DNA of 61,380 bases, taken from assembly GCA_003151745.1 (NCBI GenBank), contig PLYJ01000033.1:1-61380 (forward strand), in the 5' to 3' direction. The translations under genes were made by a program, and so were the position numbers. This document shows positions 16,549-25,088 of the stretch, piece by piece (position 1 is the stretch's first letter; every line of letters begins with the position of its first letter). The notes beneath the pieces were generated by a model. That model was not told the origin of the DNA. It did not search any database and worked only from the letters and a program-made list of their open reading frames with translations. The DNA comes from Bacteroidota bacterium (GTDB taxonomy: Bacteria; Bacteroidota; Bacteroidia; AKYH767-A; 2013-40CM-41-45).

Positions 16549-18336
16549 ATGAGTCCCAGAAAGAATTTTTCATCTGCCAAAGGCAGGGATGATAAACCCA
16601 AAAGAGCATTTAAAGGCAATCCCGCACGTGCGGGAGGCGACAAGCCTGCATTCAAAAAAAGCTATAGCAGCGATAGCAGCTTCTCTAAAGACAAAGAAGA
16701 GAAGGGCAGTTTCCGCAACCCTTCCACCCGCAGTTCACGCCCGGACTACAGGGAACGCAAACCATTCCGCCGACCTGAAGGTAAATTCGGTGACGATAAA
16801 AGAAGAAGTGGTTCAAAACCTGCACACAGCCCAAGAAATCCAAAATGGGAAGCAAGACCGGATTGGAAAAGAGATAATAATCCTGTAACTCCAAAGGAAG
16901 CACGCGGAACGTACTCCCGTGATAAACGAAGTGATGAATGGGAGAGTAAACCATTCCGCAGACCAGGCAATAAATTCGGAGATGACACCCGACCGACTGA
17001 ACGGTCGTTCGGGCGGGGAAGAAGAGATGCTCCAAGAACAGAAGAAGGCAGAGAACGCAACCGGGAAGACAGACCGGAAAGAACTACAGGAGACGATGCA
17101 CGTGCACCAAGAGTGCGCGAATCCCGCGATGCACGTCCTGACAGAGAAAGCAAGCCATTCAGAAAACCAACCCGTAAATCTAATGGTGATTCAAGACCAT
17201 CGTATAAAGATTTCAAATCAGAAGAGAGACCGGAAAGAACTTCAGGAGAAGACACACCTGCACCAAGAGTTCGCGAATCGCGTGATGCTCGTCCTGATGA
17301 CAGAGAGCGCAAACCATATAGAAAGCCCGAGGGCAGGTTTGGCGATGACACCCGCCCGCCCGGACGATCATTCGGGCAGGGAAGAGCTCCAAGGGAAAGG
17401 ACTTCCTTTTCAAGAGATGCTCGTCCGGAAGACGGAGAGAAAAAATGGAATCGCAAAGCTGACAGTGAATTTTACGGTGACAAAAGAAAAGCAGCACCGC
17501 GCGGACGAGGTTTCGATAAAAAGCCGGGAAAGCGCAATTCCACTCCGCTTGGTGGTGAGGCCGATGACGGACTCATTCGCCTCAACAAATTCATTTCCAA
17601 TGCAGGCATTTGTTCCAGGAGAGAAGCAGATGAGATGATTGAAGCGGGAGTGGTTTCTGTGAATGGAGAAGTGGTTGTACAGCTTGGCTACAAAGTGAAG
17701 CCTGAAGACGTTGTGAAATACAACAACGAAGTCCTCAAATCAGAAAAGATGGTTTACCTTCTGCTCAACAAGCCAAAAGATTTCATCACCACTGCCGACG
17801 ATCCTGAAAAGCGCAAGACGGTGATGACGTTAATCGCTAATGCCTGCAAGGAAAGGGTGTATCCTGTAGGTCGTTTGGACCGTAACACAACAGGCTTGTT
17901 GCTGATGACGAACGACGGCGACTTAACACGCAAGCTCACACATCCGAGCTTTGAAGTGCAGAAAATATACCAGGCAGAATTAGACAGGGCATTTAAACCT
18001 GCTGACATGATGGAAGTTGAAAAGGGACTTCACCTCGAAGACGGCTTTGTCAAAGTAGATGCCATCAGTTATGTAGGCACAGGACAAGATAAAGCTGTGC
18101 TTGGCGTGGAACTTCATTCCGGCAAGAACAGAATCGTACGCCGCATTTTTGAACACCTCGGCTATGAAGTAAAGAAACTTGACCGCGTTTATTTTGCAGG
18201 CATCTCCAAAAAAGATTTACCCCGCGGACGCTGGAGATTTCTCAGCGACCTTGAAGTGGCAAGCTTAAAGATTATGACAGGAAGCAAGAAGTTTAAGAAC
18301 CTTGCTCCGGTGGAAGAGACGCAGGAATTAGAATAA
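16549..18336 (+). CDS. RluB-type 23S rRNA pseudouridine synthase with long basic N-terminus
   Basis: A 595-residue protein. The last 250 residues are a normal RluB/RsuA enzyme: S4 domain (IRLNKFISNAGICSRREADE, about 341-360), then the catalytic Asp in PVGRLDRNTTGLLLMTNDG (about 440-458). The first 330 residues are low-complexity, rich in Arg, Lys, Asp, Pro and Ser, with repeated blocks such as RAPRVRESRDARPD and FRRPGNKFGDDTRP, probably disordered and RNA-binding. Such tails are common on Bacteroidota RluB homologues. A palindrome at 16620..16635 adds NPARAGG in frame within the tail. Confidence 0.9.
   Translation: MSPRKNFSSAKGRDDKPKRAFKGNPARAGGDKPAFKKSYSSDSSFSKDKEEKGSFRNPSTRSSRPDYRERKPFRRPEGKFGDDKRRSGSKPAHSPRNPKWEARPDWKRDNNPVTPKEARGTYSRDKRSDEWESKPFRRPGNKFGDDTRPTERSFGRGRRDAPRTEEGRERNREDRPERTTGDDARAPRVRESRDARPDRESKPFRKPTRKSNGDSRPSYKDFKSEERPERTSGEDTPAPRVRESRDARPDDRERKPYRKPEGRFGDDTRPPGRSFGQGRAPRERTSFSRDARPEDGEKKWNRKADSEFYGDKRKAAPRGRGFDKKPGKRNSTPLGGEADDGLIRLNKFISNAGICSRREADEMIEAGVVSVNGEVVVQLGYKVKPEDVVKYNNEVLKSEKMVYLLLNKPKDFITTADDPEKRKTVMTLIANACKERVYPVGRLDRNTTGLLLMTNDGDLTRKLTHPSFEVQKIYQAELDRAFKPADMMEVEKGLHLEDGFVKVDAISYVGTGQDKAVLGVELHSGKNRIVRRIFEHLGYEVKKLDRVYFAGISKKDLPRGRWRFLSDLEVASLKIMTGSKKFKNLAPVEETQELE
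16620..16635. repeat. PARAG palindrome inside the rluB-type gene
   Basis: TCCCGCACGTGCGGGA, identical to the palindrome in metG, encodes PARAG on the plus strand within the disordered tail. Confidence 0.85.
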
Positions 18337-18356
18337 AAAATTTAGCTACACATAAC

Positions 18357-18548
18357 TCATTTATTTTCTTTGCTATCCTTCCTTAGTTTCATTTTCACTT
18401 CTTCCCACGTATAATTCTTTCCTTTGCCCTGTTTATATTCTTCAAGTCTCCTGTCAAGTTCGGCTTTTTGCTCATTACTAAGCAACGACTGGCTTTCAAA
18501 CTTGTGAATAAACCGCTGAAGATTTTTGCTTAGTCGGGTGCTTGTCAT
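18357..18548 (-). CDS. Orphan antitoxin-like protein (addiction module component family)
   Basis: A 63-residue acidic/basic helical peptide. The segment LLSNEQKAELDRRLEEYKQG followed by NYTWEEVKMKLRK matches the addiction-module component family (PF09720-like), antitoxins usually paired with a ParE/RelE toxin. I start it at the ATG at 18548; the upstream extension to 18635 has no family resemblance. No toxin gene is next to it (the 3' neighbour is the convergent rluB-type gene), so it is solitary. Confidence 0.7.
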   Translation of the reverse strand: MTSTRLSKNLQRFIHKFESQSLLSNEQKAELDRRLEEYKQGKGKNYTWEEVKMKLRKDSKENK

Positions 18549-18698
18549 AGAGCAAAGATAATTGATTGTTTGCAGTTTTTCTAATTGTGATGAGTAAATA
18601 CATCCAACAGATGCTGCGTGACTGGTGGGTCGCACACAGTCTTAAATAATAAAGCGCGCGGGATTGACAATCAAAGTAAGTGAGCAAGCAGAAAACCA

Positions 18699-19304
18699 TG
18701 CATATCCTCATTAAATCCATGCCTAACCTTTTTGAAGCTATGCATGATCTTTTCAGTGTTTGAGCAACCTTATCAGTTTCATGTGTAATCTTATTAATTT
18801 CATGTGTAACTTTTCAAATTCTTCACGCATCTCAATTAATTCATGCATAACCTCATCAATTTCATGCGTAATCTTTGAAGTTTCATACATAACTTTTTAA
18901 ATTCTTCGCATGAAATTGATGTGGTTAGTGCAAACCCGTTAATTTCATGTGCAACCTTAAAAATTCTTCACATGAACACGACAAGCATTCGTATAACCTT
19001 AGAAAGCCCATCAATAATCTTGATAAAGCTTCACATGAATGCAACAAAGTCATGCATGACTTCATCAGTGTTATGCATGCTTTCAATAGAGTCATGCATG
19101 GAATCGTTAAAGTTATGCATGAATTCAACAGTGTCATGCATGAAATTGGTAAGATCATGCATGGATTCAATAGAGTCATGCATGCTTTTGATAGAGTCAT
19201 GCATGGAATCGTGAATGTCATACATGAAATCAATAGAGTGATGCATGGTATTATTAAAGTCATGTATGAAATTAATAAAGTCATGCATGGATTTTGCCTG
19301 AATA
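18699..19304. repeat. 21-bp degenerate tandem array 2
   Basis: About 28 consecutive units with a 21-base period run through this gene-free stretch. The right half (19053..19283) is the cleanest: TGCATGnnnTCnATAGAGTCA with ATGCATG almost invariant. The left half drifts to TGTGTAATCTTATTAATTTCA-like units. Only three units are 20 bases; every other one is exactly 21. Because 21 is a multiple of three, frames stay open on both strands (for example MHAFNRV heptads on plus, 18947..19327), but no frame runs through the whole array with a plausible start. From 18549 to 19534 I see nothing else. Confidence 0.92.
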
Positions 19305-19534
19305 GTACGTTTTTTATGAAAATTTGAGAGGTTTTTGAAAAATGTGATAGAAATTTAGTTATGGAGGAATGTATACGATACACCCCTAAAGGATTATTTT
19401 TATCTCTTAAGAGTTTGGGGTTCAAAAACATTCCTACTTTTGACAATGCTTTGAATACTATTCGAGCTAAGCACAATAAATTATTCTTCTGCATTTCTTT
19501 ATTTGTAATCTTAGTGAACAAGAATATGAAATAA

Positions 19535-21043
19535 ATGGATCACCAATCTTTTAGATATTTAATTCCCGGAATAATCTTCATGGTGCCAATTTACTTTGTA
19601 ATATGTTGGATTACCATTTATCATTACGATGATAAAAGTTTACGAGAGTTTGTTTTAATTGGAGGGATTACCACGCTGCCTGCAATAGCTTTGCCTGCTG
19701 GATGGTGGATTTATAATTCGTACAGAACTATTTGGATAGGATTAGAAAAGGGATATGAAAAGAAGGATTTTATTAAACTTGTAAACAGGGATTTAAAGCC
19801 TTTCTTCTCTCCGTTAATAAACGCCGTGTTAATTGACTTTTCTCAAATTAAAGGAATTGGCAGTTGGATTAAAATTGATATTGATATTTTTTTAAAAACA
19901 TTTTATCCATTTACCAGCAAACAAAGGTCTTTATCAGAAATAGAGCAGTTGGGTATTCATCCTGAATTTACAGAACATGTTTCTGACTCCATTCTATTTA
20001 AAGATAGCAGCTATGATTATGCAAGAAGTATTTCTTCTGTCAGATATGGAATTGAAAGCAGCATTTATGCAGCTTTACTAAGCCTTCCTTATGCTTTTGG
20101 GTTAAAAGCTATCTGGCTTTTTGGTTTACATGTCAGAGATAACGAAGTTGTATTATGGACATGGATTTTAGTCCTTATAGTGCTTACTTCATATATTATG
20201 ATGACTATTTACTTGCGGCGTAAATATGCTAACATGGAATATGATGCACGATTAAACCTGACAACATTAACTTCTGCCCGTTCAAATTATTTTGACACTA
20301 AATTTTTCGAGACAAAAATATCTCAAGAAATTATTAATCAAATTAATTTAATCCCCAATCTAAATTCTTCTTATGCTGCGTTTGATTTAGACAATACATT
20401 GTTAATTGACGATATTGGAGAAGCGGTATTTGCTTCTTTAATAAAAGGAGGATTAGTTAAGGATTTTGGATGGAATGATTATTTGAATCTTCTAAAAGAA
20501 AATCGGGAAGCTGCTTATAAAAGGGTAATTAGTGTAATGGATGGTCTTGAACTAAGCAAACTCAAGCAAATTACGCACGAAATTATAGACAGCAATGAAT
20601 TATATATAGAGATTGGAGAAAATAGAATTGCTATACCAAAACCAAATCCTATTATGCAATCAATGATTTCACTGCTAAAAACAAAGCATGTGGACGTTTA
20701 TGTTGTTACTGCAAGTAACAAAATTTCGGCTGAAATTGTTTGCTGGAAATACTTCGGCACACCTTCGTCGAATGTCTTTGGCATAGACGTTAAAAGTGAT
20801 AGTAGCGGAAGAATTTGTTATCAATCACCTGAAATCCCATTTGGCGAAGGAAAAGTTAACGCACTTAAAAAGACATTAAAAAGCAGACCAATTGTAACAG
20901 GTGGGGATGGCGTTTGGGATAGGTTTTTACTTGATTACACAACTTCTGATGGAATTAGATTATGGTTAGGACACGACAAAAACGAATATCAAAAACTTAA
21001 ACAAGAGTTTTACAAAGACTTAAACTTTTTCCATATACTCTGA
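19535..21043 (+). CDS. Membrane-anchored HAD-family phosphatase-like protein
   Basis: A 502-residue protein with two parts. Residues 1-230 carry hydrophobic segments at about 8-30, 39-58, 185-205 and 208-226. Residues about 275-500 form a HAD hydrolase of the SerB-like type: motif I AFDLDNTLL (Asp nucleophile near 285), motif II VVTAS, a motif III Lys in EGKVNALK, motif IV GGDGVWDRF near 455-463. The catalytic set looks intact, so phosphatase activity on the inner face of the membrane is likely, but the substrate is unknown. I do not recognise this domain pairing. The AT-rich sequence and the flanking 21-bp array suggest an accessory region. Confidence 0.72.
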   Translation: MDHQSFRYLIPGIIFMVPIYFVICWITIYHYDDKSLREFVLIGGITTLPAIALPAGWWIYNSYRTIWIGLEKGYEKKDFIKLVNRDLKPFFSPLINAVLIDFSQIKGIGSWIKIDIDIFLKTFYPFTSKQRSLSEIEQLGIHPEFTEHVSDSILFKDSSYDYARSISSVRYGIESSIYAALLSLPYAFGLKAIWLFGLHVRDNEVVLWTWILVLIVLTSYIMMTIYLRRKYANMEYDARLNLTTLTSARSNYFDTKFFETKISQEIINQINLIPNLNSSYAAFDLDNTLLIDDIGEAVFASLIKGGLVKDFGWNDYLNLLKENREAAYKRVISVMDGLELSKLKQITHEIIDSNELYIEIGENRIAIPKPNPIMQSMISLLKTKHVDVYVVTASNKISAEIVCWKYFGTPSSNVFGIDVKSDSSGRICYQSPEIPFGEGKVNALKKTLKSRPIVTGGDGVWDRFLLDYTTSDGIRLWLGHDKNEYQKLKQEFYKDLNFFHIL

Positions 21044-21079
21044 AATAAATAAACATAGAAAAACTAAAACCATAACCCC

Positions 21080-24000
21080 ATGCACAACAAATTATTCTAT
21101 TCCATTTCCCTGTTTCTTTTTTTGGCAATTAATCCCACGATTAGCCATGCACAATGGCAGCAAACCAACGGTCCTTATGGAGGTACTATTGTTTGCATGG
21201 CTGTCAGCGGAACAAATATTCTTGCAGGAACTCACAGCGGTATATTTTTATCCACGAATAACGGTGGAAACTGGACTGCAGTTAATAACGGTTTGCCATT
21301 CGATACTATTGTTTCAGAATATGCCACTATTAATTCATTTGCTGTCAGCGGAACAAACATTTTTGCAGCAACTGGCGGCCGTGGCATGTTTTTATCTATC
21401 AACAATGGCAGCAGTTGGACAGCAGTGGATAACGGCTTGACTAATTTTTATGTTAATGCAATAACCATCAGCGGAACAAACATTTTTGCAGCAACTGAAG
21501 GCGGCGGAGTGTTTTTATCCACGAACAACGGCAGCAGTTGGATACCAGTTAATAGTGGCTTGACAAATCTTGAAGTCTATTCATTAGTTGCGTCGGGAAC
21601 AAAGATTTTTGCCGGGACTTATGGTGGTGTTTTTTTATCCACCAACAATGGCAGCAGTTGGACAGCAGTGAATAACGGCTTGACAAATACTTTTATCTAT
21701 TCATTAGCCATCAGCGGAACAAATATTTTTGCGGCAACTGATGGTGGCGGCGTGTTTTTATCCACTAACAATGGCAGCAATTGGACGGCAGTCAATAGTG
21801 GCTTGACAAGTGGTATTGTTTGGTCATTGGCTATCAGCGGGACAAACATTTTTGCTGGGACTGACGATGGAGGCGTGTGCTTATCCAGCAACAATGGCAG
21901 CAGTTGGACGGCGATGAATAGCGGCTTGACAAATACTACTGTCTTATCATTAGTCACCAGTGGGACAAACATTTTTGCTGGAACCAATGGTGGTGGCGTG
22001 TGTTTATCCATCAACAATGGCAGTAGTTGGACAGCGATGAATAGCGGCTTGACAAATACTTCTGTCTTATCATTAGCTGCCAGTGGGACAAACATTTTTG
22101 CGGGAACTGATGGCGGTGATGCGTTTTTATCCAGCAACAATGGTAGCAGTTGGACGGCGATGAATAGCGGACTGACAAATACTTATGTCTATTCATTAGC
22201 CATCAGCGGGGCAAATATTTTTGCCGGGACTCTTAACGGTGTGTTTCTATCCGCCAACAATGGTGACAGTTGGACGGCAGTGAATAGTGGCTTGCCACAA
22301 TATACTTTTGTTTTTTCAATAGCCATCAATGGGACAAACATTTTTGCGGGAACTGAAGTCAGCGGCGTGTTTTTATCCACCAACAATGGCGCAAACTGGA
22401 CAGCGGTTAATACCGGTTTGACAAATACTCAAGTTAATTCACTGGCTGTAAGTGGAAGCAATATATTTGCCGGAACTTATGGTGGCGGCGTGTTTTTATC
22501 AACAAATAATGGCAACAGTTGGACGGCTATCAATACTGGCTTGACTCATACTTATGTTTGGTCATTAGCCATCATAGGGACAAACATTTTTGCCGGGACT
22601 GATGGTGGCGTATTCTTATCCACTAATAACGGTAGCACTTGGACAGCAGCCAATAATGGAATGGTCGGTGTAAGTGTAAGTGCGTTGGCCATCACAGGGA
22701 CAAACATTTTTGCGGGAACTAATGCTGGCGTGTTTTTATCCACCAATAATGGTGCAAACTGGACAGCGGTTAATGACAGTTTGATAAGTGCTCAAGTTAA
22801 TTCATTAGCTTTAAGCGGAACAAATATTTTTGCAGGAACTGTTGGTGGTGGAGTGTGGGAACGTCCTTTATCTGATTTTGTAGTTTATCCGCCGCAGCTT
22901 GATCATATCGGCCCTACACAAGGAGGAAATACAGGTGACGTGACTATTACATTTTTCGGCAGAGCGTTTGGTGATAGCACACAAGTTAAGCTGACAAGGA
23001 GCGGGTATGCTGATATTGTTGCGCCCGATTCATTGACAACACTTACCGCAGATGGAAACGAGGTAGTAGCTACATTTAACCTAAGAGGTCAGCAAGTGGG
23101 TTTATGGAATGCGGTAATGACTATACCGAATGATACGGAAATGACACTTACTAATGCGTTTAATATAATACAAGGCAGCCCTGCACAGGTTTGGTGTAAC
23201 ATTTTAGGTCCGTCACAAATAAGAGTAAATCAATTTGGCAATTTTTCACTAAACTTTGGCAACACAGGCATTGTGGATGCTACGGCTGTTCCATTATGGC
23301 TTGCCATACCCGACAGCATGGTTTCTGATTTCAGCTTTCAAATAACTAATCCGCAGGATACTTTATTCGATTATGATACTATACCTAATTTCGCCCATGC
23401 AGATACCGTATTAGGAGAAAGTTTTAGTGGAAACGTATATCAGTTTTTAGTAAGAAGAATTCCGCCAGGGCAAACTGCTTCACTCAACTTTCGCTTAAAG
23501 ATGCCCTTTTCAGGTAGCAAAAAATTGATGGCTGGTATTCGGCCGCCTCTATATGCTTCTCCTTTAAATCCACAATTGGAAGAGTGCTATACGGCAGTTT
23601 TTAAAGAAATAGATGATAAATTAGGTGATTTACTTGGCCTGCCTGTTGTAGATTGCTTTAACGATTCATGGGATAACGTATATAAGATATGGAAAGATTC
23701 TCCTTGGTTTGATAACAATCCAGATTATGGAACTCTTCCTTACATACTCGACTATTCAAAAAGTCTTTTTTCAATGGTAGCGGATTGTGTTATTGATGTT
23801 TCAGGCACAAGATTATCTGCGATTGAAAATATGGCAAAGGTTGCGTATGAGTTTAGCGGGTATGTTCATCTTGCTTCTTCATGTATTCCATATATATTCA
23901 CTACTGTTCATGGAGATAAAAACTTTAGTACGGTTATTTCCGTTGATCCGAATGAAAAATACGGACCAACAGGTTTGGATTCTTTAAATACAATTAATGC

Positions 24001-25069
24001 TAAGAACCCGCTTAGCTATGTAATAAAATTTGAGAATGATACGGCTTCCACAGCAGCAACACAAAACATACTGATCATTGATTCATTAAATAAATCTCTT
24101 TTAAATTTAAACTCTTTCAGATTTGGAAACATAATGGTTGGCACGAATACATTATATCCTGTTACCAGTTTAAGTAGCTATCAGGATGAAATTGATTTAA
24201 GACCGGCTATAGATTTATTAGTACGTGTAACTGCTACTCTTGACACGGCAAGCGGTGTTGCGCAATGGCTGTTTCAATCTATAGACCCTCTTACTGATTC
24301 TGTAACAACTAATCCGTTGCTTGGTTTTTTACTTCCTGATACTATTCCTCCAAATGGCGAAGGTTTTGTTTCTTATTCCGTGCTTATAAAAGATTCTATA
24401 AAGCTGAATTCAGTAGTCAGTAATACAGCTTATATTTATTTCGATAGCAATCCTGCCGTGCAAACAAATAATTGGACTAACAGAATTGACAATGTTAAAC
24501 CTGTGAGCAAGGTTGATTCATTACCTCCTTTTGAAACAGACAGTTTGTTTACTGTAAGTTGGGCAGGCAGTGATACGAGTTCAGGATTGTTGGATTACAC
24601 AATTTATTATTCTGTGAACGGCGGTACGTATAAAGTTTGGATAAGTGATACGAGAACAACGTCTGCAACATTTTCAGGCACTGTTGATTCAACATACCAT
24701 TTTTATAGCATTGCGCGTGATAGCGCTTATAACGTTGAAGATGCACCTGCTACTCCAGATGCTTCTACCACAATTGAAGTTCCTGCCGGAATTAAATCAT
24801 TTGATATGGCTTCGGGTAATTTGCTTGTGTATCCGAATCCTGCAAACACAGAAATTTATTTCGTTTATAATTTACCTGCTTCTTCACAAGTATATTTGAG
24901 AATTTTTAACCTCCTTGGGCAGCAATCTTACGATATAATGAATGAAACCCAATCCCAAGGAATTCATAAATTCAGAACTGATGCAAGCAATATAGCCCAA
25001 GGAACATATCTCTGCGAATTGAGATATGGTAATTCTGTCAAGAGAAGCAAGCTCGTGATTATAAAATGA
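21080..25069 (+). CDS. Giant BNR-repeat surface protein with Ig-like region and T9SS sorting domain
   Basis: A 1329-residue exported protein: signal peptide (MHNKLFYSISLFLFLAINPT...SHAQW), about thirteen repeats of 41 residues (GGVFLSTNNGSSWTAVNNGL, SLAISGTNIFAGT) up to residue about 590, an IPT/TIG-like Ig domain (HIGPTQGGNTGDVTITFFGRA), a central region with DUF11-like beta domains (ISVDPNEKYGP ... NPLSYVIKFEN), a further Ig-like segment, and a type A sorting domain (VYPNPANTEIYFVY ... LLGQQSYD). Unlike its paralogues, the sorting domain lacks the palindromic insertion and is of a different subtype. Probably a surface adhesin or recognition protein. Confidence 0.85.
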   Translation: MHNKLFYSISLFLFLAINPTISHAQWQQTNGPYGGTIVCMAVSGTNILAGTHSGIFLSTNNGGNWTAVNNGLPFDTIVSEYATINSFAVSGTNIFAATGGRGMFLSINNGSSWTAVDNGLTNFYVNAITISGTNIFAATEGGGVFLSTNNGSSWIPVNSGLTNLEVYSLVASGTKIFAGTYGGVFLSTNNGSSWTAVNNGLTNTFIYSLAISGTNIFAATDGGGVFLSTNNGSNWTAVNSGLTSGIVWSLAISGTNIFAGTDDGGVCLSSNNGSSWTAMNSGLTNTTVLSLVTSGTNIFAGTNGGGVCLSINNGSSWTAMNSGLTNTSVLSLAASGTNIFAGTDGGDAFLSSNNGSSWTAMNSGLTNTYVYSLAISGANIFAGTLNGVFLSANNGDSWTAVNSGLPQYTFVFSIAINGTNIFAGTEVSGVFLSTNNGANWTAVNTGLTNTQVNSLAVSGSNIFAGTYGGGVFLSTNNGNSWTAINTGLTHTYVWSLAIIGTNIFAGTDGGVFLSTNNGSTWTAANNGMVGVSVSALAITGTNIFAGTNAGVFLSTNNGANWTAVNDSLISAQVNSLALSGTNIFAGTVGGGVWERPLSDFVVYPPQLDHIGPTQGGNTGDVTITFFGRAFGDSTQVKLTRSGYADIVAPDSLTTLTADGNEVVATFNLRGQQVGLWNAVMTIPNDTEMTLTNAFNIIQGSPAQVWCNILGPSQIRVNQFGNFSLNFGNTGIVDATAVPLWLAIPDSMVSDFSFQITNPQDTLFDYDTIPNFAHADTVLGESFSGNVYQFLVRRIPPGQTASLNFRLKMPFSGSKKLMAGIRPPLYASPLNPQLEECYTAVFKEIDDKLGDLLGLPVVDCFNDSWDNVYKIWKDSPWFDNNPDYGTLPYILDYSKSLFSMVADCVIDVSGTRLSAIENMAKVAYEFSGYVHLASSCIPYIFTTVHGDKNFSTVISVDPNEKYGPTGLDSLNTINAKNPLSYVIKFENDTASTAATQNILIIDSLNKSLLNLNSFRFGNIMVGTNTLYPVTSLSSYQDEIDLRPAIDLLVRVTATLDTASGVAQWLFQSIDPLTDSVTTNPLLGFLLPDTIPPNGEGFVSYSVLIKDSIKLNSVVSNTAYIYFDSNPAVQTNNWTNRIDNVKPVSKVDSLPPFETDSLFTVSWAGSDTSSGLLDYTIYYSVNGGTYKVWISDTRTTSATFSGTVDSTYHFYSIARDSAYNVEDAPATPDASTTIEVPAGIKSFDMASGNLLVYPNPANTEIYFVYNLPASSQVYLRIFNLLGQQSYDIMNETQSQGIHKFRTDASNIAQGTYLCELRYGNSVKRSKLVIIK

Positions 25070-25088
25070 TTTGAGGTAAATTAGTTTT

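Noticed and set aside
18925..19521. Open frames over array 2 on both strands (198 residues on minus, 126 on plus)
   Set aside because: They stay open because 21 is a multiple of three; every frame gives a low-complexity heptad, none has homology that I recognise, and the flanking parts look random.
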